A stretch of 64,000 bases of DNA. Origin: Sistotremastrum niveocremeum HHB9708. Taxonomy: Eukaryota; Basidiomycota; Agaricomycetes; Sistotremastrales; Sistotremastraceae. The stretch spans positions 186,001-250,000 of the forward strand of contig KV419396.1 of the NCBI GenBank assembly GCA_001630475.1. Direction: 5' to 3'. A program made the translations under genes and the position numbers. The notes beneath the pieces are model-generated. The model was not told where the DNA came from. It saw only the letters and a list, made by a program, of their open reading frames with translations, and searched no databases. Shown piece after piece: positions 36,201 to 48,008 of this stretch. Position 1 is the stretch's first letter; each line of letters starts with the position of its first letter.

Positions 36201-37100
36201 GCGAGCGTCTTGAAGTCGCCATAACGTCGCGAGACGAAGATATCTGGATGGTTGGTCCGACGAGTGCGCACGATAAATTCCTAGGGGTCGCGTGTCATCA
36301 CTAGATATGGAACTCAGAGCATGAGTTCGTACCTCATGTACTTTACTTCGGACTCTCCCTTTCACAGAGACTGTTCTGACACAGATCACATTGATCTCAA
36401 ACACGTCTCGGACTTTCTTCGCCTTTTCCTGCCGCTTTTTCGCGATCTTCTCGAGCCTGTCCAGATCCGACTGTGTCAGTCTGACGACCTCCTCCGGTTC
36501 CACGAGTTTAGTAGCGGAGGAAAGTAGAAGCCCTAGTTGTTTCTCTAGTTTGGCGATGATCTTGGCTCTAGTATGTTCATCGCTCTCTTCGTCTGGATTT
36601 CGTAGTGGGTTATCTGCAAATCCCAGGTTCCGGGATAGCAAAGATGATAGGAATGGCTGGAGTTTGGATGGGAAGAAGTCTTTCGGAGCCGCGGCAAGGA
36701 ACGGGAAGGTGAGGACGAATCGGCGGAACATGTAACGGATGAATGGAAGGTCGACCATCGGTGCTGATTTGGGTGGAGGTGTAAATGGAGGCCCGATGTA
36801 TGAGAATGGGGAGACATTATGTCCGTTGGAGGTAGGATCTGCAAGTTGAGACAATTCACGTTGTAGTTCGAGCTGTATGAGGCTCTTCTTGAGATAATGT
36901 GCTCTTAGAGGAGTTAATGTGAGCTCATCGGTCGCCTTTGGTATTGTTTCCGGTTCGCTAGAGTGTACAGGAGCGTCATGAACAGTTTCGGAACCCTCGT
37001 CAGTGGCAGCAGGCACAGGTAAGGGTGGAGGTTGCCTGGTTGGACGTCTGGGGCGGGGCGGAGGCACTGGAGGTTGTTCTGAAACCGTATCATCCGCCAT
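33293..37100 (-). CDS. LEC1: PX-domain protein with DUF3818 (LEC1-like)
   Basis: This large protein resembles yeast Ypr097w/Lec1, which has a PX-associated region, a phosphoinositide-binding PX domain and the fungal DUF3818 domain; Lec1 has been linked to lipid-droplet and ergosterol distribution. It starts MADDTVSEQPPVPPPRPRRP, a proline-rich tail. The PX-associated helices follow (LTPLRAHYLKKSLIQLELQR), then the PX domain (EINVICVRTVSVKGRVRSKV into FIVRTRRTNHPDIFVSRRYG and DFKTLADELRKAH). A Ser/Pro-rich linker comes next. DUF3818 begins near FAKEVADRVEGLRGAINNVK and includes MIRGILDLFLAQPFGGRSLL and LMQWIEQFLTFVRVGL. An acidic Ser-rich region follows. The last exon is hidden behind a 163-nt intron starting just after FVEM; it encodes LSLDKDEFEMMYALLDDNKY and the stop at 33293. 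About ten introns are needed. Confidence 0.82.
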
Positions 37101-37417
37101 CGTGGTCGACGACAGAGCTGTTGGTCGTCCTGCGCGCCGACAGTTACGACGCAAGTGACGATGATGCACTGCACTCCCTGCACTCCGCGGCTCACTGATC
37201 TTTCCCAAAACAGGAAATCGCAGCCGAGTCACTCACGTCACAGAGCCACTGCACGTTCGTTGGACGTTGCATCGTTAGTACATGTATTCGATCATAACAT
37301 AACATCCGCTAATTAGAAATACATCGAATTCAAGTAATGGAAATAGTCAATATCTCCTCTGTAAGATACTTTGCCCGTGATCTCGAGATTCAGGGTGTTT
37401 CTGGTGGGTCGCGCTAC

Positions 37418-38706
37418 CTAACGTGCCGGCCCGTAAGAAGTGCCCCCAACGGTAAAACTATGATTGTATAGAGATTGTGTGTGTGCTGGCGCCATTGCTC
37501 CCGGAGGTCGAGGTGGGATCGGTGAATGACCTCGAGGCATGCTCGGCTGGGGAGTGCCAGGACTGAGGTGAGTTTGCGCGGCAGCAATGCTCGATGAATA
37601 AGGACTAAGGCCGTTAGGTTGGTAGGTCGAGAGTCGTGATGACTGAGTAGAGTACGCATAATTGTTACTAAGTCGACCGATCAAAATCACGATGTACAAG
37701 CGATCGCTCGTCTAACTCACCTTTGGGAGGGTCGGGCGGTGTTCGACATGAGAGAAGATACAGTAGAGCTGCATCGCATTGAGTCTCCTGTAACACAATA
37801 GTGGAAGTACCACACTCACTTATACAGGGAAGAGGGGTTAGACATTTGTTCGCGCTCTTGGGCAAAAAAAGATTTGTAGGCGACTGCTGGATCGAACTGC
37901 ATAGTGGGGGGTCGGCTAGATACTCTAGCAGGAAGACGTTGTATAGGCGGATGGCCATAAGTGTTCTGGGAAGTGGACATCGGTCGTGATCTGACAGACT
38001 CTGGCGGATAGTCTACCAAGGGCGAAGGTGGAGGGGATTCGTGCGAGTAGGATGTGCGACGCCGGTTCCAACGCGACTCGCGAACGACTTCATCGTATCG
38101 CGGACCGTCGAGGGAAGGGCCGACAGCTGCAAAGGGAGGGGGGCCCATGCCTTCGTCTTCGGCAAGATCAAGTGCTTCCAATGATGACTCAAGGGTAAAC
38201 GATGAACTTCGACTCCTAGCGTGTCGAAGAGGTCGTGAATGGCTTTCAGAAGTGCTCAAATCTGAGCTAAGAGTAGAGCTCATAGTGGGAGTAGGAGATC
38301 CAGGTGCTCGAGTATCTGCATACCAATCCGGCGGATCTTCAGCGGGACGAGAGCGTCTTGGGCCTTTCACGATAGACTGACGAACAGCTCGTGAATTGAA
38401 GCCGGGAGCCCTTTGGGTAGCAGGTGGTGGTGACGATAGGAGGGTAGCGCCACCTACAGGTGGAGGGGGCAGGGCCCGTCTCGCTGCAGGACGCGACGAC
38501 GACTGGGCGGACTGGGACGATCTGAGCGATGCAGACTGTGTGGATTGAGAGTCCCATCGTTCTCGTTGAGAAGGTTGGTGGGCGCTATGAAATGTTGGGT
38601 CTTGACGGGAATTATGGATAGCCTGGGCCGTTTTGAGGTCGAACTCGTGGCCAGTCGAGTATGGCGGGGGCGCAGGGTCGGATACGCCGACGTCTGGAGT
38701 GTCCAT
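37418..38706 (-). CDS. Ser/Pro/Arg-rich uncharacterised protein
   Basis: I do not recognise a family. A long first exon, about 290 codons from the ATG at 38706, encodes a disordered protein rich in Ser, Pro and Arg. It starts MDTPDVGVSDPAPPPYSTGH and contains RPAARRALPPPPVGGATLLS and SLEALDLAEDEGMGPPPFAA. It ends VAYKSFFAQEREQMSNPSSL. A final exon of about 85 codons begins NNYAYSTQSSRLSTYQPNG and ends HSFTVGGTSYGPAR. Direct splicing of the two across about 140 bases keeps the frame. A possible 67-nt middle exon would shift it into a stop. Poly-proline motifs suggest SH3 or WW partners. An upstream in-frame ATG at 38790 exists but lies in a less protein-like stretch. No membrane or enzyme motif is visible. 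Confidence 0.55.
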
Positions 38707-39324
38707 CAGCTGCTGGGACGGGGCGGGGAGTGGGAGCGAGGAGAGAGTGGATGTGAGTACCGGCAGGCAAGGAAGGGGACAGCAGCTCATGTACGCATTC
38801 GTCTCACAAAGATAAATATCAGCATAGCGCCGGGCACGGCCTCACGCTGTGCCTGTCCTCATATTCGAATATTCAGCCGAATTTTCTGACGATCAGGGAG
38901 CTGGCCTCCATCCCCGTACGAACACCCGTCCTGCCACCTGCTGCATGTACAGACCGACCACGACCCGCAGAATATTCTATGCTGCCTGTGCCTGGGAGCA
39001 ATGATTAGAAAATGTGCCGCTCAGGGCCGGGGTGTTTCTACGTTCTGGATCAACAGATGATTACCGTCCATTCTGTGTGATCTCAGGGCTTAGATCACCG
39101 AATTAGTGATTCTTGTACCCATGCTGATTGCACACGAACGTTCTGCCTTATCAGTCCGAATATTAATGTTTCAGGGGCCGACAGTACACCGATGCGCAGT
39201 CATCTCGCAATTCATACTTGCATGGCCTGATCGTGTCATGTAATAAAGATGAGCTAACTACATGGCATATAGCAGCCTACATAGCGATGGAAGAAAGGAA
39301 GGGAAAAGGAAAGAAGTAAGAAAA
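38707..39324. other. Intergenic region between the Ser/Pro-rich gene and uL3
   Basis: The 618 bases between two minus-strand genes show no exon. They should hold the promoter of the Ser/Pro-rich gene and the polyadenylation region of uL3. Confidence 0.4.
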
Positions 39325-40813
39325 TCAAGCCTTGGACTTGAGAGTCCCCAGCCAGGAGGCCTTTTCTTCGAAGGTTTGGAAGGAACCGTGCTATATTCAT
39401 GTCAGCCAAGAAGTACGGACAAGTAAAGGAATCATGACGTACACCGAACTTGCTTGAAGTATCGATGAATTTCAGCTGGACCTTCTCCAAATCCCGACGG
39501 CTCGTGTGGACCATGAGCGATTTGCGGATGGTGATGACACGCTTCTTGGTTCCAGGGATGGAGCCCTTGAGCATCAGGAAGTCATTCTTCACGATACCAT
39601 AATGAGGGAAGCCACCCATGGGTGTGATGGCCTTCTTGGTGGCATCGGACTCGGTGGTAGCATTTGACTCATCATCTCCACGACCAATACGGTAGATCTT
39701 CTTGTTAAGCTCCGTACGATGATGGTAACCGTCTGAAAAAGGACAATGAGGCATAGCCTAGTGAAAGCAAAAGATAGAACGCACTTTGACCGGCACGAGC
39801 AACACTGAACATGACTTTGCTCGGATGCCATGCACCGATACAAGCAACCTTGCGGAGACCTTTGTGAGTCTTGCGAGGAAGCTTCTTGGTACCCCAACGG
39901 TGAGTAACACCCTCGAATCCATGACCCTTGGTGACGGCAATAACATCGACGACCTCATCCTGCTCGAAGACCGAACCGACTTCGACGGTCTTTTCGAACA
40001 ATCCCTGAGCAAAGGTGACCTTGTCAGCGACGCTTCCGCCGTTGACCTGGATCTCCATGAGGTGGGCCTTCTTCTGGTGGAGACCAGTCTTGCGGATTTG
40101 GGTGTGGGCCAAGACACGGACGACAGTGCAGTATTTCCTGATGCGCTCGAGCTCGCGTGAGATGGATTTGCCACCATCCTCGGCGTGCTTCTTGGCGTAG
40201 CGGGTGAAGGCCTTCTTCTTAGAACGGTACCAGTTCTTGTAAAAGCGACGCTTGAGCTCGTCGGAGAGATGGGAAGCCCAAACGGTAGTGAGAGAACGGA
40301 GGCCACGAGGAGTCTCGACATAACCGACAACACCGACAACAACCAAAGGAGGAGTTTCGACGATGGTGACAGCCTCGACGACTTCACGCTTATGCATTTC
40401 TGATGACGATCGTTAAACAAGTTCGTGTCAAGATAAAACAAGGATACGCACTGGAACCAGGACGGTCGAGATCACGAACAACATGGGTCATACCAGCCTT
40501 GTAACCCATAGTCGCAGTCAAGTGCACGGGTTTTTTGGGGTCATCCTGGCCAAAGTGAATGCGACACAAATGGCAGATAATACTGACACATACCCTGGGG
40601 AAGGACTTCACTTTACCTCTGTGACGGGCGGCACGCTTCCTAGGGAGGAAACCAAGGGAGCCATGACGGGGGGCCTCGTACTAATCGAACAAAATAAAAT
40701 TTTAGGTCCTGCTGGCTCTTCAAATTCGCTGAGGATATATACCTTACGATGACTGAAGAGACAGATGCGTTAGTTTGAGCTATAGAGCTTTGAAGCCGAC
40801 GAACGTACCTCAT
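39325..40813 (-). CDS. RPL3: 60S ribosomal protein L3 (uL3)
   Basis: uL3 is a core protein of the large ribosomal subunit, close to the peptidyl-transferase centre. After splicing the protein begins [20 protein letters not shown] and continues [54 protein letters not shown] and [20 protein letters not shown]. The loop with the conserved tryptophan, [19 protein letters not shown], is intact. The C terminus reads [19 protein letters not shown] plus Lys-Ala. All parts match eukaryotic uL3 over the expected length of about 390 residues. The first two exons are tiny: ATGAG (40809-40813) and ten bases at 40743-40752. Other introns lie near 40557-40602, 40396-40451, 39734-39781 and 39391-39443. The gene is divergent from MRC1. 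Confidence 0.93.
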
Positions 40814-41006
40814 TTTGTGTCTTGAGGGAGAAGGAGGAAGAGGGAGGGAAGCGACTGTACAGTAGTAAATAAGGTTTAGGCAAACGCCGAATAGCTTGAC
40901 CTACTTGTTTGTCTCTGTTTACCTCGGTTACTGAATCGCGAGTGTCACACATGCTGTCACATTCTACTTCATACCTTCACTCGCATTGGTATGCACTAGA
41001 CGCGCC
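40814..41006. promoter_or_regulatory. Shared divergent promoter of RPL3 and MRC1
   Basis: Only 193 bases separate the start codons of a ribosomal-protein gene and a replication-checkpoint gene that run in opposite directions. The region must carry both core promoters and 5' leaders. It is pyrimidine-rich toward the RPL3 side. An ACGCG sequence lies just before the MRC1 start, a possible G1/S (MBF-like) element, but it could equally be leader sequence. Confidence 0.5.
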
Positions 41007-44000
41007 ATGTCGCACATTGAAGATCAGGCTATGCTCGACGAGTCTTCCATTGACTCTCCATCTTTTCTGGGAGAGCCCAAAGGCCTCTTGCACGACGATG
41101 AGCTCGATGCGCCGCGCATCCAGCGCGCAAAGGTCACGTATGGGAGGCCGAAGAACTTCACCCAACCTATTCCCCCAATATCCCAAACACCACCTGAGCT
41201 TGATACATCGACATCTTTCGAATCCACTGCTTCCAGTCTTATGACTCCAAAGTCAACAGACAATGAAGATCATGAAAGCGAGACGCGACTAGACGAGCGT
41301 GACGACCCAGACGAGCAGGAGCCTATCGTCAACCACTATTCATGGCGAGACAAATTAAAGGCCTTGGATGAACAATTTGATTCAGACGATGATGCTGACA
41401 TGGGGGGCGCTCCTCCAGCTTCCAACGAGCAATTACCACGCATGGAATCCACTCCTGCCAAACGCTCTGCCCCTCTCTTCCTCGCCTCTCCTGCATCCGT
41501 CGCCATGGATGGAAGCCCCCATCAGAGCTCATCTAAATCTAAACCTCCTCCCAAATCCCTCCCCGCATCCTCGCCAGAGGCTTCGACCAGTGACCATGTG
41601 CATGACGCTGCTTCCCCTACGTCGAACGTTAGGAAGGCCAAACGAGGTCAATCTAAAACGTCCAAGCCGAAGCCACTAACAAAGAAACAAATGAACGAGA
41701 CAATCCGTGAGAGTGCTCGCATTCAGTCCGGTACGATTCAGGTCATCCCCTTAATATACACGATATTCACCCAAAGTATAGATCGTAGATTCGACATTCC
41801 ACGCCCTGAGAATCAAAGCATCCCTTATCAGCATCTATTGACAGGGCTTCGGTTAGTCATATCACGCTCATCGAATGGTTGCCACCTGAACCCGCCAGCA
41901 GCCTCGATTCTACCGCACCTGTGAAAACCAAGAAATTAGAATTTGAAGATCCTATCCATTCTTCCTCGTTTCGAGAGAAACCGAACTCTCCACAGGCCAG
42001 CGCGTCCACTTCCGGGAACGAAGAGACTGAGGGACAGAGCGTCGAAAATTCGCCAATAAAGCCCCCACGACCAAAATCCACGACTCCGCAGGTAGATCCG
42101 TTGGACTGCGGTGATGAGTCTGGTTCCGAGGACGACTTCCTGTCCCTAAGCGCTGTCCTTGCAAAGCAGAAGGCCCGAAAAGACCTTGAGCGGGCGACAC
42201 AGCGCCTTAACCTTGTGAAGGAAAAGGCGTTGATTCGGAAAGTCGATTCGGAAAGCGATTCAGACAGTGAAGATCTAGAGATTACCAACTCTCCACCGCG
42301 AAAATCGGCGCCTGATCCTCGTTCTGTCTTGCAGAATGCCTCGAGACATGACTCGCGAAGCAAGGCTCTTCGCACCTCTCACGTCGATCAGAAACCTGTC
42401 GTGTCGCTCACGCAAATGCGCGCAGCTGCCGAGCCTCTTTTTCAGCATAAGAGCTCTCGTGGCCCATCTGGCAAGCCCAGTCAGATCAGACAACATGACA
42501 TGGAGAGGTTTACTCTTGAACGTGCCAAGGAACAAGCAAATGCATTAACAGGGAAGAAGGAGAAGGAATTCGTTGATCGAGGAGGTCGCCTAAAGAAAGC
42601 ATCGGAGACGCCGCTGGCATTAGAGGATGTGTCTACCAAAGTGCAGGGATTATTGGAAGCCGAAAATGTGGAAGCCGATGATGAGGACGACGCCATGGAA
42701 GATGCTGACTGGACTCCTGAAAAGGAGGACGAGGATGTCTCAGCAATGCAAGACACCGAAGATGGTGCTTCCCGGCCGTCTCCTCCAATTGTCGATGAAA
42801 GCGATGACGAAGATAAAGAGAACCAGCCAGTACCTCCGACCGGGCTGATCGACGACGAGGAACGCCACGGTCACGAGCTTCCTGTCAGGCGATCGCATGC
42901 GATACCACAGGTCGTAGATTCTGACGATGACGATCAAGAGAGCTTGATGCCATCATCGAATATCCTGGTGCCTGACACTTCCATGATCGACGACACAGAT
43001 ATCGAGGACGAGTCGCTTGAGCCTAGAAGTTTATTCCCTGGGTAAGGTTTTCGGCTTACTGAGGAAGCACTGGCTTAACGCAACGCAGGCTTGAAGAGAC
43101 ATCCAACCGAGCTTCGCTGTTCCCTCTCAATGCCGAATCATCGCAATATTCAACTCAAGGAACCAAGGTTGATTTTGAGCCAATTCCGTTGAAGGCCACC
43201 GGCCTGTCACAATTCTTTGGCACTCAACAAGTAGGCTTTTGTCCTTCTTGGTGGGAAAAATTCTGATAAATATTAATAGTTCAAGTCTGGTTTCCTAGAT
43301 CGATTGGAAAAGATCGATGATCCAATGTCCCCCGCTCCTATCAGCCAATTGCTCCCAGCAATTGAGATGTCCACACAGGAGCGTGCAGAAGAGGCTGAAA
43401 TCTTCCAAGAGGACCAGGACGAGAGACGACGCGATGTCGAGTTTAGTCAACCACCGGCAACGAAACCTCCAATGTATATGACGGAGGGAGGGTAATTGTC
43501 CAACGTATGTATTGCATTGTCGCACAAAAGCTAACAAGCACACGTAGATTTTTCACGCAGACCAAGCCAGCTTCTCAAGCCATGGTGCCGCTGATGTCAA
43601 ACTCTGGCATTCAGAGCCAACTTTCTCAGCAGACCCCGTCAATTCGACCACCTCTAGCCACGCTTTCTTGGACGGAAAACAGCCCACCGTCCGATGCACC
43701 TCTCCGTCGCCTTCGTAAAGGGATCCGTAGTCCTGAAAATGATGACAATGACAGCGTCGGTCCATCCCCTCGTCGTCATAGTCGCCCACAATCCGCGGAA
43801 AAGAAAAAGCAACAGAAACCGAAGAAACCTCTGGGCAAATCAGAATATGTGATGGGCGAAGCAGAAGAGTCAGACGAAGAGGCCGAATTCGGTTTCGGAG
43901 GACATCGCAAGAAAGACGACGAAGAAAGCGGCGATGAGGATGCGAACATAGTTTTAGCAGATCTGGTCAGCGATGACGCGGTCAACGAAAACATCGACCT

Positions 44001-44998
44001 GGTCAGGGCGAAAGCAAAGTCAGTTTGCATTCAACGTGATCGTCATATCACTGACCGATTGACTTAGGGAGCACGAGCTGGCCGACGACGAACGAGTCCA
44101 AGAAAAGGTCCAAGAGGTCGTAGACGGCAAATACAGAGCGAAAAGACGGAATCGAGGAGTTGACCTGGGCTCAGATGAAGAGTCCGACGACGACGACGAA
44201 GACGACAGACGGATCCGAAACAAGATGAGATCAAAGAAGCGCAAAATTGAGGGAGATGAATTGGATATCATCGGTAAGAACCCTTACCCTATTTTAAACC
44301 TTGGTCTAATAGCCTATTCAAGCTGCAAATCCAGAGACTGCAGCGTTCGCTCAAGCATACCAAAACAGTCTCGAGCCTGATAACGACGGATTTGAACATC
44401 TTGGAGAGGATCATCTGACGTTAGTCCCGCAAGAAGATGAAGAGAATGACGAGGAGGATGAGGAGATGGAGGCCATGGAGGTTCGCGACAAGCTCAGGGA
44501 AATAGCGAAGCGTCCGCCGGTATGGGGTTGTCTTCAAGACTTCCAAACTGGTCTGACACGTGAAACAGCAGGAACGCGAACCGATCGATGTCGAGTCCGT
44601 GGAATGGATGAACGTCGATGAACCTCTTGCAACTACAAGTTATCGAACTGTTGCGACGTCCCAGCCGAAGAAGGCACCAGCCAAAACTCCATTTGTAAGC
44701 CGCTTTTTTAGATTTATCTAGAGTCTGGAGTTTATACCAATTGTAGGGTTCACGGCAGTCGACCAATTTCCTACTCAGCACGTCGGACCAGTCTAAGCAG
44801 TGGCTCCAGAACGAAAGTCGCGCGTCGGCGTCTTCAAACCGTTCTGGCGCCGTGACAGGACATGCAGTTCGCAAGCCTGTGAAGAGCAAGACAGAAGCCA
44901 ACGTCAAACCTCAGACCGTCCACACGGGCACGACACAATCAAAACAAACTAAAGGGCAAGGTCGCGAATGGCAGAAGAAATCGGCAGGATTTCAATAA
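41007..44998 (+). CDS. MRC1: MRC1/claspin-like replication checkpoint mediator
   Basis: MRC1 (claspin) travels with the replication fork, speeds fork progress and relays ATR-type checkpoint signals to CHK kinases. The protein is long, acidic and low in hydrophobic residues, as expected. It starts MSHIEDQAMLDESSIDSPSF. The MRC1-type basic segment KPKPLTKKQMNETIRESARI lies near 41670-41730. Many SQ/TQ sites follow, the phosphorylation targets of checkpoint kinases (e.g. SQLSQQTPS near 43615). The conserved MRC1-like domain lies near 43900-44530, with ANIVLADLVSDDAVNENIDL, ELADDERVQEKVQEVVDGKY, RAKRRNRGVDLGSDEESDDD and AAFAQAYQNSLEP. The C terminus ends QGREWQKKSAGFQ. About nine introns are needed. 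Length and composition fit the family. The stop codon is 46 bases from that of CNS1. Confidence 0.8.
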
Positions 44999-45043
44999 CC
45001 CGGATTGAACGCTACAGGACATGAATTAGATTTGTATAATATA

Positions 45044-46282
45044 CTACTGAGCTACGCTATTTTTGTATTCTTGAACCCATTCCTTTTCTACTTTCCCGCT
45101 AGGCAATATAGCAAACGACAGGCAGTTGTTCTTTAATACAAGTCCATCTGTCACTCCGTCCTTTCCTGCAGCAGCTTTGAAAACGTCTCGCAACGTCATC
45201 TTCTTCCCAACCTTCAATATTCTCATCTTATGGGTGATGGCATAAACGACTAGGGAACCAGCGTTGTATTCGTTATTGGTATCCCACTCTGGGCGACTGC
45301 CTTCAGGAGGGAACATGGCTTGAATATGCATGGCAAATGGCGTCGATTCATAGAAATGAGAGATCATGTCTGAAGTGGCGTGTTGAGGATATAAGAAGAA
45401 CACCGGGAACACTAGTTCAGGATTCGTAGGGTCGCTATCCGGGTCGATATGGGGGACGTAGGGATTTGGCTCAGATGTTTCTGAGTCCGGGACCGTGATG
45501 ATATTCCTCGCCTGTCTCGCATGTTGAGGAATGAACTGAAAAGCAAATGTGTGTCACCTACTCGTAGCCCCATAGAGAGTTGACGCCTTTCTTGTCGCTC
45601 TTTCAACTCCTTCGCGGCCTTCTCTTGTTCTTTCTTTGATTTGGCATCGCGTGAAAGGATGGCTTTTTCACGTAGTGCCTTGGCCGAAGAGTTATCCGGA
45701 AAATGACGCACGCAAACATCACAACAGTCAATCGCTTCATCGTAACGCTCCAGAGCCACCAGCGCACAACCGGATCGATAGAGGGCTTTCTGAGATTTAG
45801 GATTGATGGTAAGTGCTTTTGAGCAATCCTTCAGGACCGACCCGTAATTTTCTGGAGAGTGGTTATCAGGCAGAATCGAAAGGGGAACTTAGGATCTCAC
45901 TTAGTTCAAGGTTGCACGCAGCCCTGTTGCATAATAATGGTTCAAGAATCTCAGGCCCAGGTTTCACGTCTATACCCTGTGTATAGACACTGGCCGCATC
46001 TCGATACCGCTTATCGCGAAAGTGTTCATTCCCTTGGTCTTTAAAGTTAGAGGCAACCTCTTTAGAGTGTTCATGAGACGAAGAATGTTATCGAACGTAT
46101 TGATCCTTGAGTCTCCCACCATCTGGAGTTCCATCGTACGCCAAGTTTTGTAAAGCTTGAACTGCTGGATCTAAGTTGTCATCCGCCGGCAGCGATTTCA
46201 TGAAAAGGGGATGTGCGTCAAATGCGGCCAGCTTTTCTTCGTCATTGTAAGCCGTCTGTGGTTGCGGAAGAGGAGCAGCCAT
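45044..46282 (-). CDS. CNS1: Hsp90 co-chaperone CNS1/TTC4 (TPR protein)
   Basis: CNS1 (TTC4 in animals) is an essential TPR co-chaperone that binds the C-terminal tail of Hsp70/Hsp90 and supports translation factor folding. The N terminus reads MAAPLPQPQTAYNDEEKLAA, followed by DAHPLFMKSLP and ALQNLAYDGTPD, which are typical of the family. The TPR block contains NFKDQGNEHFRDKRYRDAAS, YTQGIDVKP, LLCNRAACNLELKNYGSVLK, DCSKALTINPKSQKALYRSG and CALVALERYDEAIDCCDVCV. A basic helix (AKSKKEQEKAAKELKERQER) leads into the C-terminal wheel domain, with FPVFFLYPQHATSDMISHFY and KKMTLRDVFKAAAGKDGVTD. The protein ends EWVQEYKNSVAQ. Four introns can be placed. The start at 46282 is 105 bases from the divergent L2HGDH-like start. 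Confidence 0.87.
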
Positions 46283-46387
46283 AGCTGGTAGCGATCAGTG
46301 CCAAAAGTTGCAAGATAGGCTTTCCGGAAGCCGTCAGATTCCGAAACTGTTACCCTGATAAAGATGATTGCTGGCTCCTGACATCAT

Positions 46388-47985
46388 ATGGCGACAGTGC
46401 GTGGCTTCACTGCTGCACTTAATGGATTAGGAAAATACAAGTACAAGGTGTGGCATTGTGAAATTTTATTATTATCGTTCACGAGCAAGCCAAAACACAG
46501 GCCCCCGAATATGTCGTTGACCACCTTGTGATTGGTGGCGGTATGTCTCGATGACTTGGTCCAGAAGACATCGATATATCATGTTACAGGAGTTGTTGGT
46601 CTGTCCATCGCAGAAGCTTTAGCTCGTCGATATCCTCTGAGTTCGACCTACCTCGTGGAAAGGCATCCCGCAGTCGGTCAGGAAACTAGGTATGTATTAT
46701 AATGTTATCTGAACTACATTAGGCACACCATTTATTATGCCTAAACAGCTCTCGGAATTCTGAGGTCATCCATGCTGGTAGAGTTAAACTACTAAAACTT
46801 GTTCGACTGAAGCTGACTGTCCGTCAAGGTCTTTACTACCCACCCAAGTCTCTCAAAATGAACCTATGTCTTCGCGGCAGACACATGCTATATGAACGCT
46901 GTAAATCACATTCCATCCCTCACTCCAAGATGGGAAAGCTCGTAGTCGGGCTAAAACACCAGGAAAGCTATCTGCATAAGCTTCATGAGCACTGTCAAAA
47001 CATGGAGTGGCCAAAGGGGCTTCAACGTGTCGATCCTTCGGAACCGGCCATTGACACCGAATTGATTACTGGAGACCGAGCTCGCGAACTCGAGCCTGAT
47101 CTGTCTAAAGATATAACCCTGGCTCTTTGGAGCCATTCGTCCGGAATTGTAGACACTCACGCTCTTATGGAGTCCATGGAATCCAAGATTCAAGCCAGCG
47201 AGGGTGGCGAAATCGTATATTCAACTGACGTTGTTCGGGTCGATCCGTATAGACCCCCATCAGTTGCCCAGGATGTCGCCAGCTCTGAATTGCGCACCGA
47301 TGGCTGGGTCCTTCAATTGCGTACTAATGGCGCAAACAGTGAGGGAGGCGATGCCCTGTTAGCCAAAACACTCATCAATGCTTCCGGTTTATCCTCCACA
47401 CTGATCCTGAACTCTCTAATTCCTACGCCGATCCCGATTTTCTATGCGAAGGGCTCATACGCATCCTATCATGGGCCCGGTGCCAAAGTATCGCGCCTCA
47501 TTTATCCCGTCCCGGAGACAGGAAAATCACAACACTCGTTTCAATCTTTGGGCACTCATTTGACCATCGATCTCAATGGACAAGTGAAGTTTGGACCAGA
47601 TCTGGAATACATTTCTCCTCCGCCTTTCACAGAAGGGGAAGACGAGAATGTCGACTACTGGGTCAAACATCTGAACCCTGATGCCTCTCGCATCCCGTTG
47701 ATGCATGAGGCGATCACGACTTATCTACCTGGTGTAACTCTGGAGGGTCTCGCACCAGATTATGCTGGTATCCGACCTAAATTGGCTGGTCCAGGTAGTC
47801 CTTTCTACGATTTCGTAATAAGGACAGATCATTCACGGTCGCTTGCTGGTGCAGAGGATCGAAGTGGAGCCCTGATGGTCAGTTTGTTGGGTATTGAGAG
47901 TCCCGGCCTCACCAGTTGTCTGGCTCTGGCCGAATTGGTAGTAGAGAAAGTGGCGACGGAGCAGAGACATTTGAAGAGCTCATAA
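46388..47985 (+). CDS. L2HGDH: L-2-hydroxyglutarate dehydrogenase-like FAD oxidoreductase
   Basis: The protein resembles L2HGDH, a mitochondrial FAD enzyme of the DAO superfamily that oxidises the waste metabolite L-2-hydroxyglutarate to 2-oxoglutarate. The N-terminal FAD-binding motif is HLVIGGGVVGLSIAEALA. It is followed by YLVERHPAVGQETS and SRNSEVIHAGLYYPPKSLKM, the L2HGDH signature around the flavin. The long last exon (from about 46750) includes LWSHSSGIVDTHALMESMES, GPDLEYISPPPF, and the C-terminal FAD-contact region LLGIESPGLTSCLALAELVV. The N terminus (MATVRGFTAALNGLGKYK) has positive residues and could be a mitochondrial presequence. Three introns lie near 46443-46480, 46541-46588 and 46692-46748. 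The family also contains other hydroxy-acid oxidases, so the substrate is inferred. Its stop lies 23 bases from that of NDUFA12. Confidence 0.83.
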
Positions 47986-48008
47986 TTGTGTACACTTTAC
48001 AATATAAT

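Noticed and set aside
39758-40441. Second open frame of 227 codons overlapping uL3 on the same strand
   Set aside because: It is the alternative frame of a highly biased, strongly expressed gene and is Ser/Arg-rich without any domain.
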